Source of the DNA: Apteryx mantelli
Taxonomy: Eukaryota > Chordata > Aves > Apterygiformes > Apterygidae
Assembly (NCBI RefSeq): GCF_036417845.1
Contig: NC_089983.1
Span: 18,443,207 to 18,507,206 of the forward strand
Direction of reading: 5' to 3'
Length of the DNA: 64,000 nucleotides
Shown: piece by piece, positions 14,500 through 26,440 of the stretch
How positions within the stretch are numbered: position 1 is the first letter of the stretch
Layout of the letters: each line of letters starts with the position of its first letter
The notes under the pieces: generated by a model
Databases searched by the model: none
Told to the model about the DNA's origin: nothing
What the model saw: only the letters and a program-made list of their open reading frames with translations
Program-made: the position numbers and the translations under genes

Positions 14500-14880
14500 C
14501 CAGATGGCCCAGGAAACCTTTTCCGTGGCAGTGAGACTGGGAAGAAGTGCAAATCGCTCCCAGCAGCGGGCAGGGGAGGAGGAGGAGGAGGAAGGAGCAT
14601 GGCACAGGGTGCCTGGGGACCCGCAGTGCAGGAGAAGGCTGGGGCGCTGCTTTTTTCTGGGCAAAAGAGCCGCAGCCCCTCTCTGCTGCCGTGCTACCAG
14701 CGTTCGCAGGGCAGCGCTGAAGCCTCGGGGCTGCGCTCGGCCGGCGGAGACGCTGCCCTTCGCCCCAGTCGAGCTTCCCTTCTGCACCGGCTCCGCGAGC
14801 AGGGCCTGCCTCCGGCCCGCCGCGAGGGGAGCGGGCTGGCTTCGAGTCCGGCGCTGTGAACGGGACGGCCAGCCACGGGA
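14500..14880. other. Orphan CpG-rich patch
   Basis: A GC-rich segment in AT-rich surroundings; CpGs are dense from about 14,690 to 14,870. A GAG-rich run sits at 14,575-14,595. An open frame of about 166 codons crosses it but resembles no known protein, and its length is explained by the scarcity of stop codons in GC-rich DNA. It could be an unlinked promoter (for example of a non-coding RNA), an enhancer or a GC-biased recombination site. Confidence 0.45.
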
Positions 14881-16084
14881 GGCTGACGGCCTCTTCTGGG
14901 TGATGTTTGTTTTGGTAATAACAGCAAATCTAACAGTGAAGAGAGCGCCTGAACAGCAGTGGTTACTGCAACATAAGTGGTATGTCTGTGCTTGATGGAT
15001 TATTTTGAGGATGAACAGTATCAGCTAACTGCTGTAAGGTCTGGCTTTAGGAACACTTAACTGTGAGCTCGCTGCTGGTAAAAATGAGCATAGCTGCCGT
15101 GCAAGGGCTTGTATTCCTATGATTCATATGTGCAATCTTGTGATTAATACAATGAATGAGTACCTGGGCATTGTGTTTTGCTTTTCTATTACTTTTATTC
15201 TCCATTTGTTTCAGGCTAATTTTGAAGCATCCTAGTGCTTGCATTTTCGTTATTCTGACATGCTGGGCTAGTTACTTTCTCTGTCAAACAGGAGCTCAGT
15301 GGATCAGGTTTAGAGCTCAGTCCTTCCCAAGCAGCAGCTCTGCTGTGACATGCCTGCTGTGGAAAGGCAGTCTGGAGTGATAGCACTTGGCACTTGAATG
15401 GATATCGATAATTTTTATCCATGCAGATCCTGATCTAGAGACATCTAGAGCTTGGGATAGACTCAATAAATCAAAGTAACTACACTCAATGCTAAATACT
15501 CATTATAGAGCCTGGCGCTGTGGTAAAATGTGAGTAATCTATACTTCTGAAGTGTACCGGATGTTCCAGTAATGCACGTGTTGTCAATATGTACATATTT
15601 CATAATGAAAGGCAAGCATCCCCTAAAGTATGAGGGGTATGAAACAGTGTTACTCACTGGTTAATAGCAGGCTTCATCTGGTGACAGATCAGCCTGGTGA
15701 TGTACAACATGCAATGATAGCTGTTATCACAAACAAACAAAAAAATAGGTTTCAATAACTTGTATAGCTTTTTGTGCTCTTGGCATATAAGCATTATCTT
15801 GTGTAAGGGTTACTCTGGGCCATTCCATCCCTTTCTATGCTTTGCTTAATTGGACTCCAAAAGCATTCGATACCTTAAGAAGTTCGTGATGTTTCTGTGA
15901 ACGCATTTTAAGTGAGATCTTTGAGGTGCTGGTGGATTTTTATTTTTTTTTCCTCCTCTCTCCTTTCACCAGTTTATAACAGAACGCTCCTAGGGAGCAT
16001 TTTTCTTTCCTCCAGGCATGCAGCTTATGGGTATCACTGGTGCGGGCAGGGTAGCCACACAGTGGCTCTGAGTTCATGAGCAGT

Positions 16085-16345
16085 TCAAACGCAGTTCCCG
16101 TTTGCAGCCTGTGTTGCTTGTCCGGCAGCGAGACGGTGCTGGCCCAGGGTGGTCGCGCAGCTCAGGTGCCCCCAGCCGTGGCAGGCACTGCCGAAGCCAG
16201 TCTGCGCCAGGGAGGCAGCTGTGTGTGCAGCTGAGCTGCCACCGCACGAGCGGGGGCTCTGCAAGCTCTTGTCACCTTGTGTGCTCTGTGAGCAGCTCCC
16301 CACGTCCCTCGGGGGGTCAGCACAGGAGATCTTCAGAGGCGTCTC
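16085..16345. other. Short GC-rich patch
   Basis: About 260 bp of GC-rich sequence with moderate CpG content, of the same general kind as the patch at 14.5 kb. No gene recognised. Confidence 0.35.
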
Positions 16346-19300
16346 CTAAGCTGACCACTTCTCAGAGAAAGTTAATGGGGGCGCAGGGACTAGTGCACTT
16401 GTAACAGTGGAAAAGCTTTATTTGTGTACTCTTATCCGAACATTCATCTGGAATCTTAATTTGCCCTAACTTGAATAGGATTAGTCAGCAAAGAGACAAC
16501 TCGGAGGTTTTTTGAAGCATATGTTTTAGGAATCCGACCTCATTATACCTTTTAACTGACCAAAGGAACTAATTGGTTTAAAATGGTTTCCAACTGTACA
16601 AACCCTCTGAGAGGGTGTTGTATAGTATCAGCTGAGCAATGAGTCTGTTGGATACCTACCTTATGGATTCGGAACCCAGAGCAGGTTCGTGCTCCTCTGA
16701 CACCTTTTCCCTGTGTGCGTCAAGCGCAAGCTAACTGAGGACATGCAGTTGCTGGGGAGAAAAAAAAAACAACAAAACTTGAATTCTTAAGCAGCAGCCC
16801 TGCAGATAGGCAATGTAGTTCCATGCTTGTGCAAGGGATTTATGCATCTCTTCTGCACTGAACAGGTGTGTGTGGTTTTTTTAAACATGTGGGATGTTTT
16901 CTTAATTGTTCAAATGGAAAAGTCCACTAAATACCACCCATTCTAGATATGAATGTTTTAAATGAGGCCAGTTACCTTCTGTGTATGTGGGAGGAGGGAA
17001 ATGGGAGGTAGAAGGGACTTTTTTTAATGATTATTCTGTATATTGCTCTTTCCCAACTTGTTCAAGAGATGGAAAATAGCCACAGGTGTTGCTGTTTCTT
17101 ATATTGTTTTCATATAATATGACTTGACTGCTCTACTCACCCATACAGTATGCTAGCCTAGGCAAAAGTACATCTTTTCCCAGTAGTCACTACTAACATA
17201 ACTTTTCCAAAGGCACAAATTATAGCTCGGAATCTAACACCTATTTAAAGAAAGCGTCCCACTGCTGCATATGATCCTTCCTAGGACAATGAAGTGATTA
17301 TCAGCATGGAATCAAACTGGAACTTTTTCTGTCTTTCATCAGTGGGGAAGGAGGCATACTGAAGTTTGCTCAAAAGCAGTGTAATATTTGGGTGGTTTGT
17401 TCTTGGTCTCTTCATTTTCACCTCCCCTCGGCAGCAGTAGGACAGATGACAGTCTCCAGCAGACAAGGACATGCTCAGCTGATCAGCATTCTGGTGACAA
17501 AATATTTAGCAAACTTGCTTGGAAAGAAGCATGTACAACGTGTAAGGCTCTTACCTCTGGTGATCAGAGATTTTTAAAGTTCTGTTTACCTCCAGATCAA
17601 GGTTTTGGATTGTGAGGGGTTTTCTCCTTTTTTCTCCCCACTCCCCCTGCTTTTTTGGGGGGTGGTGGTGGTCAACAGCAAATTTGTAAAATGACTGATG
17701 AACAGCGTAAACTATCTGAAGAAAACTGTTTAGATCAAATCTGAAAACTTAAGATAGCAAGATTGATTTAATCATCCTTTAGATGAAAATGTTATACATT
17801 TATGAGTGTTAAAGTTTTGGTATGAAACTCCAGCAGTCTTCAGTGGGAGAAGGTCAGACTGGGTATACAAGCTATAGCAGTGTGTTTATCTCGACACATT
17901 TGTCACTGCGGAGGAGAAGAAAAAGGAGTAAGGGAGAATGACCTTTCTGATCATATCTTGGACTTTACTTCTTGGAAAGAGAAAGCCATAAAAAAAACCC
18001 TCCAGCTTTGCCAATGTCATTATCAACATTAAAGTAGGCAAAATTCAATAGATAAATTATCTTCCTGTAACTATTCAGCTACAAATATAAGCATGAACCA
18101 AATCACCCCTTTCTGAATGTACTGGTGTAGTACATGACAGTGGAAAATAATTTTGCTATTTGGATCTTATTAAAAAGAGAGTAATTTTCCGAGACTATAG
18201 AATAAGTAAAGCTTTGGGCTCTGTCTTGGGGATCTTACTGTGCTTTTGGGCCACTGAGGATTTTTGCCTGGAGTTCCTGTGTTTCTCTGCTTTAGACTTT
18301 TAGGGCAGGTTTCTTTCCCCTTCCTTGCACTACTGGGTTAAAACAAAAAGGAAAAAAAGGTAATGAAAGGTCTTTTAGAAAATGCTAAATGCAAAAAACA
18401 GGTTTCCTGTCCATATTAAACAAGTAATAATTTATGGGCTTTTTAACTGGGCTGGGCCTTCTTACGTAGTAGTAAATGTTGATGCTAATATCTGACCATT
18501 GGTTTATGTTTTAAAGTAGTGTACATTTAATTGTAGGCTACCATTTAGAATGGAAACTCTCTTCAAAGACCACACATGCATTACTGGAAGGGATATTGTG
18601 GTGTGCGAGAGAGCCAATGGTAGGCATCCAATTGCTGGTTCTACCTGAACTTAATGGATGATAATGCATCTTATGTCATGTGTAATGATAAATTAACAAC
18701 ACTAATAGGTCCATATGCCATAACAGTAGACCACTGCTCCAGTAAGTTCCTCTTTTATATGAAAAATAGCTTGTGTATGGGGAAGAGGTTGACAGGTAAA
18801 TTGCTAGATGCTACCATCTTTGATACAGTGATGAACTACGCCTTCAGCAAAAACTATTAAGTCAAAGTCTGTTAATGAAACAGCAGAAGGCAGAAAAACT
18901 TAGGTAAGGGAAGAGAATGTCACTTTAGTTCTCTTAAAATTAAACATACAGAGAGGGAGGACTGCTATAAAGAAAGATCCTAATGCTCTGCTGAACTGCT
19001 GGTCTGCAATAAAACATTTAAACCCTTCTGTTAACAGATAAAATGCATTTCAAATTCCAGTGCGTTTCATTTGTGTGCAGGTAATACACCTCCAAGGCAT
19101 TCTGTTGATAATAGGCAGCTGCTAATCTTTTAGTTTTTCTTAATATACTATCATTCAAAATAACTATAATCAAACAAGGTATTTGAATAGTCTGTTTTTA
19201 CAAACTCAAAACTAACTGGAAGAAACCTCTCAAATATAGAATTTCCATCAGTCTCGCTTGCCAGCCTGCCTCCCTCTCTTCTCCTTCCTCTTGCCTCTGC

Positions 19301-19730
19301 CCTGAATGTGCAGAGGGAAATAACATTCCAGGAAAAACTAAAACAACTTCCTTAAACCCTAGATGGAGATGGCGTTCCATACTTTTTTAAGAAACTATTC
19401 CCTTACTGTAGTTATTGTCTGATTCTATTGTTTTCTAGCATGTCAGAAATGCTTTTTTCTTAATGCAGAGTTACAGGGGGGAAGTCTTTTATGACCCTTA
19501 AAAAAATAAAATAAAAAAAGATTAGCTGTCCTACACACGCAAAGCTGATGGCAATACAGTTTTCACGGCTCCTGGAAAAACAAGTTCAGAGTGAATATTT
19601 GCATTGTATTTTGCATAGGAATTTTGTCTGGCAAGCAGTGAAGATGGTAGATGGAAAGTGGTGGTTGCATTGTTTAGCTGTTTAAGAAATCAGTGGAAGA
19701 ATACACCTTAAAAAAAAACAAACAAAAAAA

Positions 19731-19763
19731 CCCCCCAATCTTTTTCTGTTTGGGGGGGGGGGG
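19731..19763. repeat. C6/G12 hairpin-forming homopolymer pair
   Basis: CCCCCCAA (19731-19738) can pair with TTGGGGGG (19750-19757) around an 11-nt pyrimidine-rich loop. The G run extends to twelve (19752-19763). An A-rich microsatellite precedes it. Confidence 0.8.
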
Positions 19764-22700
19764 AGGATTGTTTTCTTCTGACTCATGATAGGAATTGGTT
19801 TGGGTTCATTTGGGTTATTAGAAGGAGAGCTAAGATTAATTTACGTTTCTGCTATATCTGTCCTGGTGCACTACTTGTGAGAAGAAATTTCATGGCAGTA
19901 GAGACCAAAATGGGTCTTTAAGAAGCCTGGTGAGGTCTTGAAGTGCTGCCTTTGTCTAACACTTAATCATACTAATATGTTTATCTGAAGTGCAGATGTG
20001 ACATCTACAGGACCATGTCAGTTGTAGATAATAACACCTATTCATCTCAAAAGAATAGCTGAGTGCATGTAGTGATCATCACTGCATACTGATTATTTTG
20101 AGAATATATTGTGAAAGCAAACACTGAAGTCTTCTGGTAGTATTAGCAAAGGTAAAGTGACTGCAGGTGGGGTATCGTGGGTGTGGGGAGGATGAGTGGG
20201 GTAATATGAAGAATTATAAAAATACCAATTCTTGAATACATATTTATTGCTTGCAATTCTCTTGTGCTCGTAAATTGTCTTTCAAGCCTATACCTAGCAC
20301 TGCAGCCTATATACAATACAAATATACATACGTATCCAGCAACGTTTTTTTTATTTGTATTGAAATGGTGTGAAATTCCCAGAAGAGTTTTGAGGTGGAT
20401 ATCAGATGACTTAAAACAATGATAAGAAAATTATCCTTTTTGACCAATTTCTTTATTATCCTTGTGCACAGGGACACATGCACCAGGCCTAAATAGCTGC
20501 CATCTATAAGTTTGCAAGAACTTTAAAATAAAAGATACTTCCATCACTACTAAGTGTTTCCCATAGTCTTCTGAGACAGATTACTTATTGATAGCTCATC
20601 TGGCACGCTTCTAAGTAGTATCTGTAACCAATTCCATAGGTTACAATGAAATTCAGCGGGGGGAAAAAAACCTCCTGAAAATGAGTAGTTCAGTGGATTT
20701 ATGCATCAGGACACTTGTGTATATGATGTTAGTACATAAAGATCCCCAGTTAATGCCAGGACCTCTCTCTCCTTCCATACACTTCCATACATGTGCTCTG
20801 AGACAGCTGCTGCTCCAAACAACTTGTGATCCGAATATGCCAACATCTCTTTAGTGAACCAGAAGTTAAGTGACTTGATCAGGAATTGATCAAAAACATT
20901 TTGAGCTTGAATCAATGCCTGATCCCTAGGATTATCTGACCAGTTCTTAATAATTGCAAGGTCTTGTTTTGTTTCATGTATGCCTGAAATACACGATGGA
21001 TCACCATTAGCAACCATTTGGGCCAAGGTGTGTTACAAAACTGGATGCAACTTCCTGTACAGGGTTGCTTATAGAAAAATAAGGCTTATAGAAAGAGTGT
21101 CATGAAAAGATACCAGTGTGTGCTGCTGCTGAATTGCAAGCTGCAAACCCTGGAATTTCTTCTGTTATTTGGGCAAGAACATCTTCCAAACACTCTGCAG
21201 AAAAAAAAAAAATTACTTCAGTAGCAGGAATTGCAGGAGGTAGCCCTTAAAACAGGGTGGGCAGTAGCTGGAGTGGGGGAAGGTGATGGCAAAGATGTGA
21301 TTACTTGAAGGTAATTCTCCACTGAATCCATGAAGGACCTTTGTAATAGATGCATGATACTTAATACATTCCTCTGCAGCAGAAGGATCTTCAATGGATC
21401 ATTAGCACCTATTATTTCAGTTTATCTTTAGCTTACTAACACATTTTAAAGGTAATGGTTCTTACAGAAGATCTGCTCAGCAGTGGGGAAAAAACAGGCA
21501 AAGATTTGTCACCTTTCAGCAGATAGTGTTGTGAATTTGTGCCAAGTGGAACTCCACCAGCTCAGCAGCCCGGGAGCCATTGCCCAGGCCCATTGCACAA
21601 TGGGGCTGCATGAAGAACTGGTGACATTTGAAGACATTTGAGAAGCAAGACTAAATACAGTTATTATCATCATTACAGACTCATTGTTTGCTGCACCAAA
21701 GAACGAATGTGTCGCAACTGTTCTTTGTACAGGCTATTATTAGAACTCGACCCTGGAAATGTGTGTCAGAACTCTGCGAAAAGACAATTTGGTTTGAAAG
21801 AAATTGGTTCTCTTTAAGCAAAATAAAAGCATGAATGTAAAACTCACTATCATCTTTGAAAAGATGCTGTAGAATTTCTCTCCTCTATGCATGAAGAGAG
21901 AAAATGGACAACTGCAAGCCAACTTCTGCCGCAGGGGCCTAAAACCACCTCATGGGTCATGGAGAAAATCCAATTAACTTCAGTAAGTGCTAGGTCAGGC
22001 CCATATTTTGTCGAGTATGTTACCAGTAGAGTCTATCCCAGTACTCTTAAGTGCATGGGGTAAAACAATCATCAGTGGCAAACTGCAGTCTTGGGGGGGG
22101 GCAGGGAGGAGAGGAAGCCTGTGCTTACATCAAGACTAAGTATGATCCCCTCTTTACTGGTGCAGAAACATATGGCAGCCTTCACTGTGTTCCTTTCTTG
22201 CTCATTTGATCAAAAAATTATGTGAAGTTGTTTGGGGGGAAAAAATGCACTGGTCCTTGAAGTATTTCATATCTTCAGTTCGTTATACCTAGTAAGCGAT
22301 AGTGGGGAAATATTGAGATGGAAGTATATGCACTTTGTTTTTTCTTCCCATGCAACTTAAGCAATGCTATTGTACTGCATTAGTACTGATCAGATATCTC
22401 CAATGTGATCACATTTATTCTCTCCTGGGGCCAATGAAATGTAACCCTTAAATCAGCTTAAGAATTGGGAAACCAGTAACCCAAGTGATTTCATTGACTG
22501 AAAACTCTGTAAGCAGAGTGACTAGATTATTTATTTATTTTTATTACTATTGATATTACAGTAGTACTGAGGCCACAACACACTAGATCCTATGCAAACA
22601 GATGCTTGGAGGCAGACTCAGCTCCTGGTGATGATGAGCAAAGGCATTTTCTACTGCAGAATGCCCTGTAGCATTGAGATTTGAGTAAGCTCTAAGCTAG

Positions 22701-22834
22701 CTAGCTTGGGTACCAAAAAGCATTTTGTTACAATAATGTGAATCCAAATAGAAAATGCTAGGAGAGTTCAAAGTCTGCTTAGTATGAATGGGGGGTGGTT
22801 ACTCAAAGATGGTTTGTCAGATAAAACAGTCTGT

Positions 22835-22935
22835 GAAAAGCTCCATCTTGGGCCAAACCAAAGGCCTACTATACATTCATTTAGCCTGCTTTCCAGTAAT
22901 TCTGACAGTGGAATAAACATATGTTCTTATACTTG
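22835..22935 (-). mobile_element. Old CR1-like 3' end fragment, reverse orientation
   Basis: GGGCCAAACCAAAGGCCTAC, then TTTAGCCTGC and TCTGACAGTGG, resemble the reverse complement of the old CR1 3' end (gggtcagaccaaaggtccat ctagcccagt ... gacagtggcc). It is short and diverged. Confidence 0.5.
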
Positions 22936-23270
22936 ACTTTTTCTTTCAAAGACTTCATGAGACAGAGTTTGCATTCAGATTGTTATGAACAGAGAGACCG
23001 GTTAGGGGCTATTTGTGTGGGGGATGTCTTCTGGAGTCCATCCATATGTGTGCTCTCCATAGCTGGTTCTTCAGCCCTCAGGCTAGCTCAGCTATATCTG
23101 CCACACTTTTGTGCACTGTAAACTGAAGGGTTTGTTGTTGTTGTTTTTGGTTTTTTTACTGCTACTAAACTAGAAAGAGAGGGAGATAACAGGTCCTGCC
23201 CAAAACTGTGCAAAATCCACAGCAGAGCTATGAGTGTAATATGATTTTTTTGAAGTGTTATCTCAGTAGC

Positions 23271-23288
23271 AAAAAAAAAAAAAAAAAA
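23271..23288. repeat. A18 homopolymer
   Basis: Eighteen A in a row about 0.5 kb before the CR1 element. No retrocopied gene recognised upstream of it. Confidence 0.9.
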
Positions 23289-23439
23289 TACTGCTCAATC
23301 AATTATAAGGTCAAAGAAGAGTCTAAATACTGTATTGTGCTTTCAAGGAGTGTGACATCCTACTGGTTAGAAGGCAGGACTTGATCTTCCACCTACATCT
23401 TGTGTAGTCTTTTACCACTTCTAGAAAGAAGGCGGCTGT

Positions 23440-23690
23440 GAAATAGCACAGGCGAAGCATGTCTTCGCCTCAGACAGCAGACTGCTGGGAGAGCGTTGCC
23501 AGAGGAAAGCCACGTGCACCATTGCTGTTGCTGCTGAGGGAGTGCCTGGGGCGGAGGGTGGTGGCAGCTGCTCAGGAGAAGACAGACAAGGGGGCAGAAA
23601 CGACCTCTAGCCACCAGAAGCAGCGACTGTGCCGCCCTCCTGTTTTCTGGGAGCGGTGGGAACAAGGGGAGCTGCCCCTGCCCCAGCTCT
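23440..23690. other. GC-rich patch immediately 5' of the CR1 insertion
   Basis: GC-rich sequence with several CpGs ends about 110 bp before the recognisable CR1 sequence begins. I could not align it to the missing 5' part of CR1, so it is taken as host DNA. Confidence 0.3.
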
Positions 23691-23805
23691 TTGCTTTCCC
23701 TTTATCACCCAGACCTTTTGATGACAAAAATGACCAGCATCCAGCACTTCATTCTCTGGGCAAATGTATCCATATTGCCTGTGAGTGGGCTCTGTTTGAT
23801 ATGTT

Positions 23806-26361
23806 ATGGAATGTATTGAGCTGTGCCTAGGGGTGGAAGAAGAGCGAGTCGAGAGCATATGGGTAAGGATTAAAGGGCAGGCTAGCATGGGTGACACTGT
23901 TGTGGGTGTTTACTACAGGCCACCTGATCAGGAAGAGGAAGTTGATGAGGCCTTCTACAGACAGCTGGAAGTAGCCTCACGATCCTAGGCCCTGGTTCTC
24001 ATGGGGGACTTCAACCACCCTGATATCTGCTGGAAAGACAACACAGCTAGGCACAAAGAGTCCTGGAGGTTCCTGCAGAGCATTGGTGACAACTTCTTGA
24101 CACAGGTGGTGGAGGAGCCAACAAGGAGACGTGTGCTGCTGGACCTCGTACTAACAAACAAAGAAGGACTGGTGGAAGATGTGAAGGTTGGGGGCTGCCT
24201 TGGCTGCAGTGACCATGAGATGGTGGAGTTCAGGATCCTGCGAGGAGGCAGCAGGGCACTAAGTAGGATCGCAACCCTGGAGTTCAGGAGAGCAAACTTT
24301 GGCCTCTTCAGGGACCTACTTAGAGGAATCCCATGGGTTAGGGCCCTAGAAGGAAGGAGTGTTCAAGAGAGCTGGTTAATATTCAAACATCACTTCCTCC
24401 AGGCTCAAGAGCGGTGCATCCCTATGAGTAGGAAGTCAAGCAAAGGAGGCAGGAGACCTGCATGGATGAGCAAGGAGCTCCTGGCAAAACTCAGACAGAA
24501 GAAGGAAGTCTACAGAAAGTGGAAAGGGGGACAGGCCACTTGGGAGGATTATAGGAACGTTGTCAGAGTATGCAGGGATGCGATGAGGAAGGCTAAGGCC
24601 CGTTTGGAATTAAATCTGGCTAGAGATGTCAAGGACAGCAAGAAGGGCTTCTTCAAATACATCAGTAGCAAGAGGAAGACTAGGGAAAATGTGGGCCCTT
24701 TGCTGAATGGGGTGGGTGCCCTGGTGACAAAGGATGCAGAGAAGGCAGAGTTACTGAATGCCTTCTTTGCTTCAGTCTTTACTGCTCAGGCCAGCCCTCA
24801 GGAACCCCAGACCCTGGAGGCAAGAGAGAAAGTCTGGAGAAAGGAAGACTTTCCCTTGGTGGAGGAGGAGTGTGTTAGAGATCATTTAAGCAAACTTGAC
24901 ACCCACAAATCCATGGGCCCTGGTGGGATGCACCCACGAGTGCTGAGGGAGCTGGCAGATGTCATTGCTAAGCCACTCTGCATCATCTTTGAATGGTCAT
25001 GGAGAACAGGAGAGGTGCCTGAGGACTGGAAGAAAGCCAATGTCACCCCAGTCTTCAAAAAGGGCAAGAAGGAGGAGCCAGGGAACTACAGGGATGCAGG
25101 TGAGGCTGACTGGCCTGGAAAGGTGATGGAGCAGCTCATCCTGGAGGCCATCTCCACGCATGTGGAGGACAAGAAGGTGATCAGGAGTAGTCAGCATGGC
25201 TTCACCAAGGGGAAATCATGCCTAACCAATCTGATAGCCTTCTCTGATGGAATGACTGGCTGGGTAGGTGAGGGGAGAGCAGTGGATGTTGTCTACCTTG
25301 ACTTCAGCAAGGCTTTTGACACTGTCTCCCATAACATCCTCATAGGTAAGCTCAGGAAGTGTGGGCTAGATGAGTGGACAGTGAGGTGGATTGAGAACTG
25401 GCTGAATGGCAGAGCTCAGAGGGTTGTGATCAGCGGTGCAGAGTCTAGTTGGAGGCCTGTAGCTAGCGGTGTCCCCCAGGGGTCAGTACTGGGTCCAGTC
25501 TTGTTCAACTTCTTCATCAGTGACCTGGATGAAGGCACAGAGTGCACCCTCAGCAAGTTTGCTGATGATGCAGAAGTGTGAGGAGTGGCCGATACACCAG
25601 AGGGCTGTGCTGCCATTCAGAGAGACCTGGACAGGCTGGAGAGGTGGGCGGAGAGGAACCTCATGAAGTTCAACAGGGGGAAGTGCAGGGTCCTGCACCT
25701 GGGGAGGAATAACCCCCTGCACCAGTCCAGGTTGGGGGTTGACCTGCTGGAAAGCAGCTCTGCTGAGAAGGACCTGGGAGTGCTGGTGGACACCAAGTTA
25801 AGCATGAGGCAGCAATGTGCCCTTGTGGCCAAGAAGGCCAATGGTATCCTGGGGTGCATCAGGAAGAGTGTTGCCAGCAGGTCGAGGGAGGTGATCCTCC
25901 CCCTCTACTCAGCCCTGGTGAGGCCCCATCTGGAGTACTGTGCCCAGGTTTGGGCTCCCCAGTCCAAGAGGGATGTGGCACTACTGGAGCAAGTCCAGCG
26001 AAGGGCTACAAAGATGATTAGGGGACTGGAGCATCTCTCTTATGAGGAAAGGCTGAGAGAGCTGGGTCTGTTTAGCCTGGAGAAGAGAAGGCTGAGAGGA
26101 GATCTTATCAACGTGTACAAGTATCTGAAGGGAGGGTGTCGAGAGGATGGGACCAGACTCTTTTCAGTGGTGCCCAGTGACAGGACGCGAGGCAACGGGC
26201 ACAAACTGAAACACAGACAATTCCATCTGAACATGAGGAAAAACTTTTTCACTGTGAGGGTGACAGAGCACTGGAACAGGTTGCCCAGAGAGGTTGTGGA
26301 GTCTCCTTCTCTGGAGATATTCAAAACCTGCCTGGATGCAATCCTGTGCAATGTGCTCTAG
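23806..26361 (+). pseudogene. CR1 ORF2 remnant: endonuclease-reverse transcriptase, two nonsense codons
   Basis: ORF2p of CR1 nicks DNA and copies its RNA at the target site. Visible parts, in order: an endonuclease fragment with WVRIKGQ, GVYYRPPDQ and [11 protein letters not shown] (to about 24,250); a linker rich in basic residues; the RT domain with [14 protein letters not shown] (near 25,294), [11 protein letters not shown] (near 25,486) and the catalytic FADD (25558-25569); then the C-terminal region with [34 protein letters not shown] and [13 protein letters not shown]. The frame is interrupted by TAG at 23986-23988 and by TGA at 25579-25581, ten bases after FADD. Both look like single-base changes, since the same frame resumes at once. 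A micro-inversion at about 25,093-25,113 alters the conserved NYRPVSLT segment. The natural stop TAG is at 26359-26361. It cannot make a full-length protein. Confidence 0.92.
25089..25117. other. Micro-inversion of 21-29 bp inside the CR1 reverse transcriptase
   Basis: On the plus strand the protein reads ...[15 protein letters not shown]..., where CR1 elements have NYRPVSLT...PGKVM. The reverse complement of 25093-25113 reads CCA GTC AGC CTC ACC TGC ATC, i.e. PVSLTCI, exactly what is expected at this place. The minimum inverted core is 21 bp. The edges cannot be resolved beyond CAGG (25089-25092) and CCTG (25114-25117), which form a 4-bp inverted repeat. Length is unchanged, so the frame is kept. 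Confidence 0.85.
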
Positions 26362-26365
26362 GTGA

Positions 26366-26440
26366 CCCTGCTTGAGCAGGGGGGTTGGACTAGATGATCT
26401 CCAGAGGTCCCTTCCAACCTCAGCGATTCTGTGATTCTGT
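26366..26440 (+). repeat. CR1 3' terminal module: hairpin, conserved tail and octamer repeats
   Basis: CCCTGC TTGA GCAGGG (26366-26381) forms a 6-bp stem with a TTGA loop. It is followed by the conserved GGTTGGACTAGATGATC and CCCTTCCAACCT segments and ends with ATTCTGTG-type octamers. In CR1 this 3' end is what the reverse transcriptase recognises for priming. Confidence 0.9.

Larger units (their letters stand above)
14890..22830. other. Intergenic AT-rich DNA, no gene confirmed
   Basis: Outside the GC patch at 16.1 kb and the G12 tract at 19.75 kb I see no supported feature. A minus-strand frame of 106 codons at 20,706-21,026 has a protein-like composition and is treated as a lead only. A diverged motif near 21,971-22,003 (AATTAACTTCAGTAAGTGC, then TAGGTCAGGCCC) belongs to the recurring family seen elsewhere. 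Confidence 0.65.
23800..26440 (+). mobile_element. CR1 LINE (non-LTR retrotransposon), 5'-truncated, 3' end complete
   Basis: The element carries the ORF2 endonuclease C-terminal part, reverse transcriptase and C-terminal domain, a 79-nt 3' untranslated region and the terminal octamers GATTCTGTGATTCTGT. The left edge is estimated: recognisable CR1 coding sequence starts at ...GAATGTATTGAGCTG (about 23806). All of ORF1 and the first part of the endonuclease are missing, as is usual for CR1, which is mostly inserted as 5'-truncated copies without target-site duplications. The reading frame stays the same over 2.55 kb, with no frameshift and only two internal stops, so the copy is fairly young by bird CR1 standards. 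It lies about 33 kb upstream of TMEFF2, in the same orientation. Confidence 0.95.
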
